Below the pieces are notes generated by a model. It was not told where the DNA came from. It ran no database searches and saw only the letters and a program-made list of their open reading frames with translations. 64,000 bases of DNA from Cephalopachus bancanus (lineage: Eukaryota > Chordata > Mammalia > Primates > Tarsiidae). The translations under genes and the position numbers were made by a program. This document shows, in pieces, positions 35,020 through 45,447 of this stretch. The stretch's first letter is position 1. Every line of letters begins with the position of its first letter. Location of the stretch: the NCBI GenBank assembly GCA_027257055.1, contig JAPVLO010000206.1:1798001-1862000 (forward strand). Reading direction: 5' to 3'.

Positions 35020-38000
35020 GGGATCAAAAGATACCTGGAAACAAATGAAAATGAAGAAACATCTTACCAAAATCTCTGGGATGCCCTGAAAACTGTAGTA
35101 AGAGGGGAATTTATATCCCTACAAACACACATGAAGAAAATGGAAGAACAGAAATTTACAACCTAATAAGCCACCTAAAGAAGCTGGAAAAGCAAGACCA
35201 CAAAAACCATAATTTCAGCAGAAGAATCCAGATCACCAAAATAAAAGCCCAAATCCAGGACATAGAAGACAAAAAGATAATACAAAAAATCAATGAAACA
35301 AAGAGCTGGTTCTTCAAAAGGATAAACAAGATTGATGGTCCCCTAGCTAGACTGACCAAGAAAAAATGAGAAAAAAACTAAATAAACACAATCAGAAACA
35401 CAAAAGATGAAGTCACATCTGACCCTGAAGAAATACAAAAGATTATTAGAGACTACTACGTACACTTGTATGGAAACAAACTTGAAAACCTTAAGGAAAT
35501 GGAGGACTTTCTGACATCACACAACCTACCTAGGTTGGAATAAGAAGAAATTGAGACCCTAAATAGACCAATAACAATCAAGGAAATCGACTACGTAATA
35601 AGAAAACTTCCTACAAAAAAAAGCCCTGGTCCAGATGGCTTTCCAGCAGAATTCTACAAGACATTCAAGGAGGAGCTGATACCAATCCTACTGAAGGTAT
35701 TCTAGGCTATTGAAAAAGATGGAACTCTCCCCAAATCATTTTACGAAGCCAACATCACATTGATACCCAAGCCAGGTAAAGATCCAACAAAGAAAGAGAA
35801 CTACAGGCCAATATCTTTGATGAACATAGATGCTAAAATTCTCAACAAGATCCTAGCAAACCGGATTCAGCAATACATCTCAAAAATCATCCACCATGAC
35901 CAAGTAGGCTTCATTCCTGGGATGCAAGGCTGGTTCAACATCCGTAAAACCATAAATGTAATTAAATACATCAACAGATGTCAAAACAAAAACCACATGA
36001 TCATATCATTAGATGCAGAAAAAGCTTTTGATAAAATCCAGCACCCTTCTTAATAAAAGCCCTTGAACATCTAGGCATACAGGGAACATACCTCAAAATA
36101 GTAAACGCCATCTACGAGAAACCCACAGCCAGCGTACTCCTAAATGGACAAAAATTGGAACCAATTCCCCTGAAAACTGAAACTAGACAAGGATGCCCAC
36201 TCTCACCCCTCCTGTTCAACATAGTATTGGAAGTCCTGGCTAGAGCAATCAGAGAAGAGGAGGCAATCAGAGGTATTCAAATAGGAAAAGAGGAAGTCAA
36301 GTTATCTCTCTATGCAGATGATATGATTGTGTACCTTGAAAACCCAAGAGAATCTGTCAAAGGCCTCCTTACATTGATAAAGGCCTTTGGCGAAGTCTCA
36401 GGATACAAAATAAATGTACAAAAGACAATTGCATTTCTCTACACCAATAATAAACAGAAACCCAAATAAAAAACACAATTCCATTCACAATAGCCGCAAA
36501 AAAAATGAAATACCTTGGCATCTTCCTAACCAGAGATGTGAAAGACCTTTACAATGAAAATTACAAAACACTGCTCAAAGAAATCAAAGCTGACACGAAC
36601 AAGTGGAAAAATATCCCATGCTTATGGATCAGAAGAATCAACATTGTGAAGATGTCCATCTTACCTAAGGCAATCTACAAATTCAATGCAATACCCATTA
36701 AATTACCAACAACATTCTTCTCAGACCTAGAAAAAACAACACAGGAATTCATATGGAAACACAAATGTCCAAGAATAGCCAGAACAATCCTGAGCAAAAA
36801 AAAACAAAGCAGGTGGTATCACAGTACCAGACTTCAAACTTTACTATAAAGCTACAATCATCAAAACAGCTTGGTATTGGTACAGGAACAGGCATATAGA
36901 ACAATGGAACAGAATTGAGATTCCAGAAGCAAAACCTCAATTTCTCAAACAACTCATCTTCGACAAAGCCCCCACCACCTACCACTGGGGAGAGGAGAAC
37001 CTATTCAGTAAATGGTGCTGGGAAAACTGGCTGACCACATGCAGAAGATTGAAACAGGACCCCTATCTATCCCCATGCACAAAGGTTAACTCCAAATGGA
37101 TCAGAGACCTAAATGTAAAACCTCAAACCATAAGAACCTTAGAAAAGGAAGGAAATACTCTCATGGAAATCGGAACTGGCATCCAATTCCTGTACAAAAC
37201 CCGAAACCCACAGGTCATAAGAGAGAAGATAGACAAATGGAACCTTATTAAACTGACAAGCTTCTGCAAAGTCAAAGAAACCATCAAGAGAGCAGGGAGA
37301 CAGCCTACAGACTGGGAAAAAGTATTTGCCAACTCTAGGTCTGACAAAGGCTTAACATCCTGGATCTACAAGGAACTGAAACGTACTGAAAAGAAGAAAA
37401 CAAACAACCCCATTATAAAATGGGCAAAAGATATGAACAGACACTTCACAAAAGAAGACATTCGAGCAGCCAACAAACACATGAAGAAATGCTCAACCTC
37501 ACTAATCATCAGGGAGATGCAAATCAAAACCACACTGAGATACCACCTAACCCCAGTCAGAATGGCAATTATCAACAACTCAAAAAATAACAGCTGCTGG
37601 AGAGGGTGTGGTGAAAAGGGAACACTTCTACACTGTTGGTGGGAGTGTAAACTAGTGCAACCTCTGTGGAAAGCAGTGTGGCGATTCCTAAAAGCTCTAA
37701 AAATTGACCTTCCATATGACCCTGCAATTCCCCTACTAGGAATATGCCCTGAAGAACACAAATCACTCTATAAAAAAGATACTTGCACACGTATGTTTAT
37801 CGCAGCGTTGTTCACAATAGCAAGAACCTGGAAACAACCATGCTGCCCATCAAAAGAGGACTGGATTAAAAAAATCTGGTACATATACACGATGGAATAC
37901 TACGCAGCCATAAAAAAGAACAAAATCATGAATTTCGCAGCAACCTGGATGGAACTAGAATCTATAATACTGAGTGACCTCTCACAAAAACAAAGATCCG

Positions 38001-38262
38001 AGTATCACATGTTCTCACTCATATAATGGACCTTGAACATCCAATGTAATACTATAAGAAAATGACTGACGGTACTGGGAAACTATGGGGGGGGTGGGAT
38101 TAACAGTAGCAAATATCTGTCTGGGGATGGGAAAACACCTCTTATCAACAGGGTGCCTGAATGAAACGTAATTGTATACCTAACCCTTAACTGTACCCCA
38201 CAAAACCATAATAAAAAATATTGATTAATAAAAAAAAATTAAAATTAAAATTAAATAAATAA
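35020..38262 (+). mobile_element. Young-type LINE-1, 5'-truncated, 3.2 kb
   Basis: Perfect 13-bp target duplications AATTACCTGTGTA at 35007-35019 and 38263-38275. The element starts inside ORF2 downstream of the endonuclease domain, so ORF1 and the endonuclease are absent. It includes the reverse transcriptase, the C-terminal cysteine region and a short 3' UTR (38027-38220) with the G-run GGGGGGGGTGGG at about 38088-38099. The tail is impure (A-rich with TTAAAA units), pointing to some age. The same family supplied the inserts at 31434 and 33005. Confidence 0.95.
35022..38026 (+). pseudogene. LINE-1 ORF2 remnant (reverse transcriptase + C-terminus)
   Basis: Decayed ORF2 of the L1. In life ORF2p nicks target DNA and reverse-transcribes L1 RNA. 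The 5' endonuclease part is missing. Stops interrupt the frame near 35164, 35366, 35541 and 35703, and frameshifts occur near 36050, 36468 and 36810. Recognisable reverse transcriptase blocks include [10 protein letters not shown] (~35630), [14 protein letters not shown] (~35890-35935), and the catalytic YADD at 36311-36322. The last segment, 37049-38026, is a 325-codon open frame with the C-terminal cysteine motif CWRGCG...HCWWEC at 37594-37648. It ends in the expected L1 C-terminus with a TAA stop. Not functional. Confidence 0.93.
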
Positions 38263-38326
38263 AATTACCTGTGTAAAATTCAAAGAAATTCTATCATGCA
38301 GATTCTGTTAAGATGGAGCCACTTCA

Positions 38327-38605
38327 GCCGGGCTCGGTGACTCAGCCTGTAATCCCGCGCCTTTGGGAGGCTGAGGTAAGTGGACTGCCTGAGCCCGCGG
38401 GTTCAAGACCCGCCTGGGCAGCGAGACCTCATTTCTACAATAAATCAAAAAATCAGTCGGGCGTGGTAGCGCACGCCTATAATTCCGGCTACTTGGAACG
38501 CTGAGGCGGACGGATCGCCGGAGCCCAGCAGGTCGAGGCTGCGGTGGCCGGGAGCGGCCACTGCACTCCAGTCTGGGCAACAGAGTGAAACACCAATTAA
38601 AAAAA
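38327..38605 (+). mobile_element. Lineage-specific Alu, copy 6
   Basis: Perfect 17-bp target duplications AAGATGGAGCCACTTCA at 38310-38326 and 38606-38622. It shows the most derived set: GGCTCAGCCTG, CAGCGAGACC, AATAAATCAAAAAATCAG, and the intact GTGGCCGGGAGCGGCCAC hairpin. The end before the tail is altered (CACCAATTAAAA). Confidence 0.95.
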
Positions 38606-38622
38606 AAGATGGAGCCACTTCA

Positions 38623-39439
38623 AGCAGAGGAATGCAGCTGATTTTTGCATTCAAGGTTCTGATGTCCAGAGGGGCCAGCTTTATTAAAGAGCGTAGCCTC
38701 TTTATTGAAAGGGGTGGGAGAGGTCTATTTTTGCTCAATTTGCATCAGTTGGGAAGATGTGGTCCCTCCACACCTTCCCATGATTCCATCATGAGATTGC
38801 TGTCTAGTGGAAGGTAGGATGGACTGGGTTTCTAAACAAGTGCACGGACACATTTGTTGATGATATCCCCAGAGTGATTAAGGAAATTCCTGGAATGCTT
38901 GTTGCAAACTGGCAAGATCAGTCGAGACAACTGGAATGGGGGAAAAAAAAAATCTAATGAAGGAAAATGAATAGAAGAGAAGAAAGAGCACTGAAGGAAA
39001 GCCACAGTGGCAGTTTCAGTGCCGTGAGGTCCACACACTCAACAGAGCACCTACTCATGGGCAGTTAGAGCTGAGATGACTTGGTGGCTGGGTTGGTGTT
39101 CAAAACCTCCAACCAAGCCAGCCCTTATTCTGTTGCATTCACTTTGGAGTTCCCACAACTGTGACTCAGACCTGGTGTTTTCCGGGGTGGAAGGGGGTAT
39201 GGCAAATTATTAGGTCAGAAGGGAAAAACAGGATAACTGGCAACCATTCTACCTGCAGCCCCAGGGAAGAGGATCCTGCCTGCCCTGCCCTGCCTTCCTC
39301 ATTGACTCATGCTGTCGTTGTCACAGTGCCTCTGACTCATCCAGCCTGGGAACCCAAGAAGCAACTCTGACACTGAACAACGCCTTTGCACAGCATTTTG
39401 GGTCCCCAACACTGGGAAATCTCAGTCCCAGAGTCTTTT
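38623..39439. other. Unassigned; contains AP-1 motif cluster
   Basis: No gene or repeat recognised. Contains three consensus AP-1 sites within 180 bp (listed separately). Confidence 0.45.
39162..39339. promoter_or_regulatory. Cluster of three AP-1 consensus sites
   Basis: TGACTCA occurs at 39162-39168, 39303-39309 and 39333-39339 in non-repetitive sequence. Three exact 7-mers in 180 bp is more than chance would usually give, so this is a candidate enhancer. There is no functional evidence in the sequence alone. Confidence 0.3.
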
Positions 39440-39930
39440 TAGAGCCCCTGTCCCTGCTCCATCCAGCTGCCACTGCTTTGGGTCAGGCCCTCAGCCTCTC
39501 TCATTTGGACCAGTTAAAGCCTCCCAAATGGTCCTCCTGCCTCCAGTCTACCCAGACAGTCCATCTTCTGAGCTTCTACCTGTGTGACCTTCCTGAGAGA
39601 TAAATCAATCCTGTCACTGTTTTGTTTCTGAATGCCAGAGTAGAGTTCTCAACTTGGCAAGAATTCAGGGGCAAAATTGCACTTTTATGCCCTGTGGCAA
39701 GGACAGTCAGAAACGAACACCTCCATGTGTTCCAGCTTCCTTTTCAGTCAGGTGGAGCACATGACAAGTTTTATCAGCGTGGTGCGGTAACGTGGCACAT
39801 TTCATGCTCATCAGAACCTTGGAGCTAAAACCTTGTCTGACTCCTGGGTCTGGACCCCTAGCACAGTGCTTTGTGTGTGGTGAGCATTCAGTTAACCAAT
39901 GAGTATTGAATTAAAACTAGACAAGTTTTA
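39440..39930. repeat. Ancient repeat (minus) and L2-like tail (plus)
   Basis: 39440-39640 reads as the reverse of the ancient repeat at 62.6 kb (AATGGTCCTCCTGCCTCCAG, CAATCCTGTCACTG). At 39855-39915, CCCCTAGCACAGTGCTTTGT followed by GAGCATTCAGTTAACCAATG resembles an L2 3' end. Confidence 0.4.
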
Positions 39931-39935
39931 TAGAC

Positions 39936-40034
39936 TCACACCCATAATCCCAGCACTTTGGGAGGCTGAGGCAAGAGTTCAAGACCAGCCTGGGTAGCAT
40001 AGTGAGATCTCATCTCTGAAAAAAAAAAAAATCT
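39936..40034 (+). mobile_element. FLAM-like Alu left monomer
   Basis: A single left-arm monomer: ATAATCCCAGCACTTTGGGA, GTTCAAGACCAGCCTGGGTA, AGATCTCATCTCTG then poly(A). There is no right arm and an internal deletion is present. It fits a free left Alu monomer or a truncated AluJ. Confidence 0.8.
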
Positions 40035-41974
40035 AGAAAAGGCTAAACAGTTTGATGTCTGTGAGTAGTTTTCTGCCCTGAAATAAGCTGAGCTCAAAGG
40101 ACATGGCCTCTGGGGAGTTACTTGAGAAAGAAGAAGTATAGCAGCAGGGGACCCAGGTTCTCACCCTGGTCCCATGGACCCTGTAGGGGCTAGTCTAGTA
40201 TAGCTAGACTAGTTAACCTGACCCTTGACACTGGCTGTCTCCCAAATCTGCAGGCATAGCTGGCACTTTTTGCTAGTCACCAAAGGATGGCAAGGGTCAA
40301 AAGAGAAAAGAACCTCCCTTTTGGCCAGCAGCACTGACCAGGTGACTACCAGGGAAAAGCAAGAAATACAGACCGGCGTGGTGATGTTGGTGGTTGAGGG
40401 ACCCAGAGACTTGGCAATTGCTGTGTTGGAGCGCTTGTACTCTCCCAGCCTTGTACTCTGGGCCAGTTACTGAAATCGTCTAGACCTTCACTTGTAAAAT
40501 AAATCCTATAGTTAGGATTAATCAGGGTCTCATTACCAAGTTCTTGGCACATATTCCAGGACTGGATTCTATATGGTAGTGGTGCAAATTGCCAGTCAAG
40601 CAGTGTTTCTCACACTAGGGGACAGACATCATAAAACCTTAATTTGGTAAATCATAACAAAGCTGTTCAGATCACTTCCTCATTTCTCCTTTAGATTAAA
40701 AGGCCTCACCTTTCCCATATGTTCCACATACTGTTCAGTTTCTGTCCTCAGACTATCTGAGTACAGAGAGCTCTTTGGCTACACACATGATTAAACGAAT
40801 TAGGAGATTTCCTGGCCTGATGTGCAGTTTTCCGGTGTGGACCCAGGTGCCACGGCTCCCCACTCCTGCAGCTATGACAGGCAGACAGCCATCAATGACC
40901 ACAGTGTCTCAACCCTGAGCTGTGGAGCTCACCTCACAATCCCTCAGTCCATTGGAGCTGGGACTCAAAATGAAATTATTTATCATCCTAGGTTTTAGTT
41001 GTGTAAAGTCAGGAACAGAATGCACAAAGTGCCCTAAATCTTGTATCTGTCTCTTAGTCATGTATTTCTAAATGAAAGATGGTTGCCTGTCTCACAGGAT
41101 TTGTTTTCTTTCCTTTTATTTTAACTTTTTTCCTTCTAAGCATTTAAGGCAGAATACAGAATTCAACAATTATTTCTCAGTTAACTATTCATCAAACTAT
41201 AAATGTTTGTCCTCAGTGGTTATACAAAGATGCAACGTGCAATGTTTTGGTCAATCACTAGGTGGCATGTAATCGAGACACGGCGAACTATCCAGAGCTT
41301 AAAAAAAAAAAAAACACCACAGTTCTCCATTTTGGCTGCCATTGTGTGGTGGGCGTGTTGGAGTTAATCCATTGCCATCTGTCTTTATTTTGCTAACTTA
41401 CTCAGTCGGACGCCACACAATTGAGTTCTGCAAATGCCGGTTCTCCCGTGCAGCAATTACCGAGTCTCTTTCTAAACAATATCACCGCACAGCATTCTTC
41501 CTGCCTTGCCTAGAGCTTGAAGCATTCGGGCTCATTTTTACTTGCTTTGCTTATAGGGCTTGTCATCTTCAAAGATGAAAGAGAAATGGTCTGAACACAA
41601 AGCCACAACAAGGCATGACTTCTTTTTCCAAACTGAGAACATGACCGTCGACATGTTCCTATTACATAAAAACCCCAGGCAGCATAGTTGAGGACGTGGG
41701 CTGATGCATGTGCAGCCTAGGGAGCCACCGCCACCTTCCCCTGGGTGCAGGAACTCAGAGTGCATTTTGTTGTCAGTGATGATGGTGTTGTTTTAATATC
41801 TGAGGGACTAGTGGGAGGGGTGGAGAGTGGGTACATGGCAGGAATAGGAGAAGCAAAAAGAAAGGGAGGAGTAGGGAGTGAGCTGATATTTGCAGGACCT
41901 ACCTTCTACTGCTTTTCAGAAGAGGGATGTATTAGTAATCTCAATGACCTAGAAATGGCGCCTGTTCTTCCACT
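40035..41974. other. Unassigned sequence
   Basis: No gene found. At 40600-40690 CAGTGTTTCTCACACTAGG resembles the start of a MER5-type hAT relic, too weak to call. A poly(A) run lies at about 41301-41314. Confidence 0.4.
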
Positions 41975-42245
41975 GTTTGCTCATTCATTCATTCATGTGC
42001 ATTGAAGACCTGCTCTGTGTCAGGCACTGTATGAGATGCTCCAGATACAGGTGGGATCAATTCATCAAGAGTCATTGCCCACTTGGAACTTACAGTTTGG
42101 GGGGAGACAGATTCTGATCAAGTAAACACAAGCACGATGGCTATTGTGAAAGAGACACACAGGGTTTTACACAAGCACAGAGTTGCTGCCCTCACCTCGT
42201 ATGAGGGTCGGGAAATATCTCTGAGGTAGGTGGATGTGAAGGGGG
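41975..42245 (+). repeat. Ancient mammalian interspersed repeat, family not assigned
   Basis: CTCATTCATTCATTCATGTG, CTGTGTCAGGCACTGTATGA, GATGCTCCAGATACAGGTG and GGAACTTACAGTTTGGGG follow the order of the same family at 1.3, 28.5 and 62.6 kb. Confidence 0.55.
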
Positions 42246-44039
42246 TTTTCAGAGGATCATTCTACTTTGATGTACTCCCACATGCTAAATACTCTCCTTT
42301 GCCATTAGGAAGTGTTAGATTCATGTCTGGTGATCAACTAGCAAGTGTTTACTGAGCGTGGAGTGAGGAAGGTCTAGCAGACTGAGAATCACAGTAAGAA
42401 CACAGTCCGATCCCTGGTGAAAAGGCGAGAGCTTCTCTTCCCAAGCCTAGATCTCAGCCTTTCCCCGCTGTTTGCCAACCTCTCTGCTATGGTTGTTTCT
42501 CTTACAACCCACTTCCTCCTTCACCCTTTGCTTTTGCCTTTATTTCCCCAACAAAATGATACAAAGGTCTCCTTCTATTTTTTATCTTTCTTTAAGTCCA
42601 TTTTGCTCAAAGTTTTCAATGACTGATAAACCAACAGAAGATTAAACAATAACACATTCGTTTTACGTCACTCTCTAGAGTAGTTATTCAGAGTCAATTC
42701 ACTATTTAAAATTTGGAAAATATGAGGCAATTTGAGGAGAAAAGAAGAAGGAACAAGAAAAAAAAAAAGGAAATCTCCTACCATGTTTATCTGTCTTCTC
42801 TGGTGCATTATTGCCCCTCAGTTGAGACTTCTGCTTTCAGGGTTTCGGCCGTGGAGTAGTGACAGCCCATCTCCTGATGCATTAGCACAAGATTCAAGCA
42901 AAGGCAAACCTACTAACTCATAGTTTTTGGGAACAGTAAGTGCTCCAATTTTCATTATAGGTGCTGGGATAGGTGGGTAGTATAGAGGTTTAATGTGATC
43001 TCACTACTTACCTGTGCTTTTGTGAGCAACCAAGTCTATTTGTAATTAAATGTCTGCGATCTGAGTCCTTTAAAGTCATAACCTGAGAGAATTGCACCAC
43101 CAGGTAGTTTGAAGACCAGCCTCCGCCATGACAGTAACAGTGGGAGACTTTGCTTTGCTTTATTTTGCTCTTAACTCATTGCTCCCTGAGGCTGAACTGG
43201 GGAGGGCAGGTAGCTGTCCTTTGTGACAGTGGGATGCTCCTGCAGGAAGCCATACCCTACCCAAAAGCTCAGGTGGACTGGGCCATCCAGGGAGTGCCTT
43301 GAAAGTAGGGCTGGGTACCCTCTTCTTCCCACTTTTCAGGTGAATCTGGTGGGGTGGGGTGCGGAGGACAAGTGAGACTACCAAGGGAAAAAGGAATATT
43401 GCCCAAGCTGTGGCAGACACCGGAGGGCCAGGCGCCACGCAGCAGCCACTGTTGCCATGGAAACTTCTGAGGTGGCTGCTGAAGGCCACAGGAGCAGCCC
43501 TGGCAACATTCTTCCAGTTTTGACCTCTCATTACATCTGACGTCACTGACCAAACTCATTCTTGAGACTTCCTTCCTCGGCTTATGTGACACGAACCCCT
43601 CTTGTTTCTGTCTCGGTCACCCTGAGTGAACTTTGTCAGCCTCCTTTGCAGGCGCTGGCTTCACTCCCTCTTCATTCACTCATTAACTATGGTTATAAAA
43701 AAGCCTTGGTCTCAGAACCCTGGCTTGCTTTCTTCTTTTTTGAGATGTGCCTTCATTTTCTTGGTTTGAGCTGCGAGTTGTCTAAAGAAGACGTAGCTGG
43801 AATTCAGCAAGGGCAGGGAGAAAACGAGTGTTTGTTGGTTTGTTGAGTGCTTCCTGTGTACCTGTGGCCCTCATGGGGTTCGTGGGGTACCGCAGTTTAT
43901 CCCCCAAAATAACCCTTCAAGGGGGGGTGGGCCACTATCCCTTGTCTTTTTGTACATGATGCTCTCTTGTCTGAAATTCTTTCTTCTTCCTTCCTCTCAT
44001 CTTCAGATTTCGACTCCTTTTTGGAACCCAGTTCAGTGA
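42246..44039. other. Unassigned; contains RFX/CRE motif pair
   Basis: No gene supported. Two overlapping minus-strand frames (43160-43592, up to 128 codons) lie over a locally GC-richer segment but have no domain. The motif pair near 43.5 kb is listed separately. Confidence 0.45.
43451..43545. promoter_or_regulatory. Candidate RFX X-box plus CRE
   Basis: GTTGCCATGGAAAC at 43451-43464 is one base from the palindromic RFX X-box GTTGCCATGGCAAC. A GGCAAC half-site follows at 43502, and a perfect CRE, TGACGTCA, lies at 43538-43545. The pair resembles regulatory modules bound by RFX and CREB/ATF factors. It is in non-repetitive sequence. No gene start is visible beside it. Confidence 0.35.
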
Positions 44040-44300
44040 CCATTTCCTCTAAGACCTCTCCCAGAACTCCTCAGGTCCCGTTAATCCTTTCGTCTGAATT
44101 CCACGGCACTAATGTCATCCCACTGTTAGATCATTTACCACATTATACCACACAGCGTGGTTTACAAATCTCCCTACCATCCCCCCAAAGTTATCATTGG
44201 GGTGCCAGAGGACCATGTGAGGTCTTATCCGTCTTGATGTCCTAACGTCTATCAGTGCCTAACACACAGGCAGGTGCTTAAGAAATATTCCTTTACCGTT
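44040..44300 (+). repeat. L2-like 3' end
   Basis: CTAAGACCTCTCCCAGAACT and later CAGTGCCTAACACACAGGCA, GGTGCTTAAGAAATATTCC are in the order of an L2 3' end. Confidence 0.55.
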
Positions 44301-44319
44301 GAATAGCTGACCCTTGTGA

Positions 44320-44480
44320 GCTTGGTGTACTATCTTGGGCAGTCCTCAAAATAACCTTCTGAGGCTGGTCGTGGGCCAACAAGGAGAGTGAGGTGGAGAG
44401 AAGTTAAAGAAATTGCCAAGAACCCCACAGACGGATCTGGGACATGAACCAGGGCAGACTGAATCGCAAGCCTACACTCT
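44320..44480 (-). repeat. MIR fragment, antisense
   Basis: AAGTTAAAGAAATTGCCAAG, then CCCCACAGACGGATCTGGGA and CATGAACCAGGGCAGACTG match the antisense MIR core. Confidence 0.55.
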
Positions 44481-45447
44481 GCTGCATAGCCACCCTCCCC
44501 CTGTCCCCTACAGCTGCTGCCCACCAGCTAACAGACACGAGCTCTCAACACAGGCACTCACACACCCAGTGCTGAACTGAGGAACACATGATAAATCCGC
44601 TCTGCGAGTCTTTCCTGCAGTCCGGCTTTCATTCCCACTCACTCCCCCCCTGCCTTGGCTACTCCCTTTTAGTTCCACAAGTGCCCCTGGGGCCCCTACC
44701 TCCCTTGTCTCATGCTGACTACCTGGGCAGCTTCTTTAGTCCACAGCCCCCTTTTCCTCTCACACCTCCTTCCCCAGACACACATCTAAGCGTTCATTCT
44801 CAAGGGTGTTGGGTCCACACTCAAGGATTGAGTTTGGCTTCTGACTCACTGTGAAGTGGAATCTAAACCCTCGAGGCTGTCATTTCCTTACACGTATCCA
44901 TCATTTTAAACCAATGCAATGTTGTCTACTGCCCCTGGCCCCAGATTTGCCTGAGTCACCTCCAGATCGTCACTGGAGCCATCCTTCTGTATTTGCACAC
45001 CTGTCATACACCAGGAACTGAGCTGGGTTCTGGGAATACAGAGATTCAAGCTTCACTCTCTGATGCTCATCGGTGAGACGCCCAAAGGAGCAATCACAAG
45101 GCCCTGTAAGTGCAGCAGGCGACTCGGAGAAACCAGGTTGCTATGGAAGCACCCAGGATGCCTAGCTTCCCTGTCTTCAATAATCTCACCCCTCAGCTCT
45201 CTTCCTGTCTAATCCCTCTCCCCTTTCCTGGGGGCTTTCTATGCCTGACCCTTCAGTCACTCCTCTTATATGCCTCCTCCTCGTTTTTGCAGTCAAAGTG
45301 TTAAACACTTACCTGTGACTGTTGATTTGTTCATCTGCAAAAACATATTTTCTTGAACTTTGCCTCCTCAGTTGGTGAACTGTGATGAGGGAGGAGAGGT
45401 TAAAAGAATGCCAGTCGAAAGGAAGATGGTGACTGCAGCCCACTGAA

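Noticed and set aside
43160..43592. Two overlapping minus-strand frames beside the RFX/CRE motifs, considered as a first exon
   Set aside because: No CpG island, no recognisable protein and no convincing splice donor; coding potential not supported.
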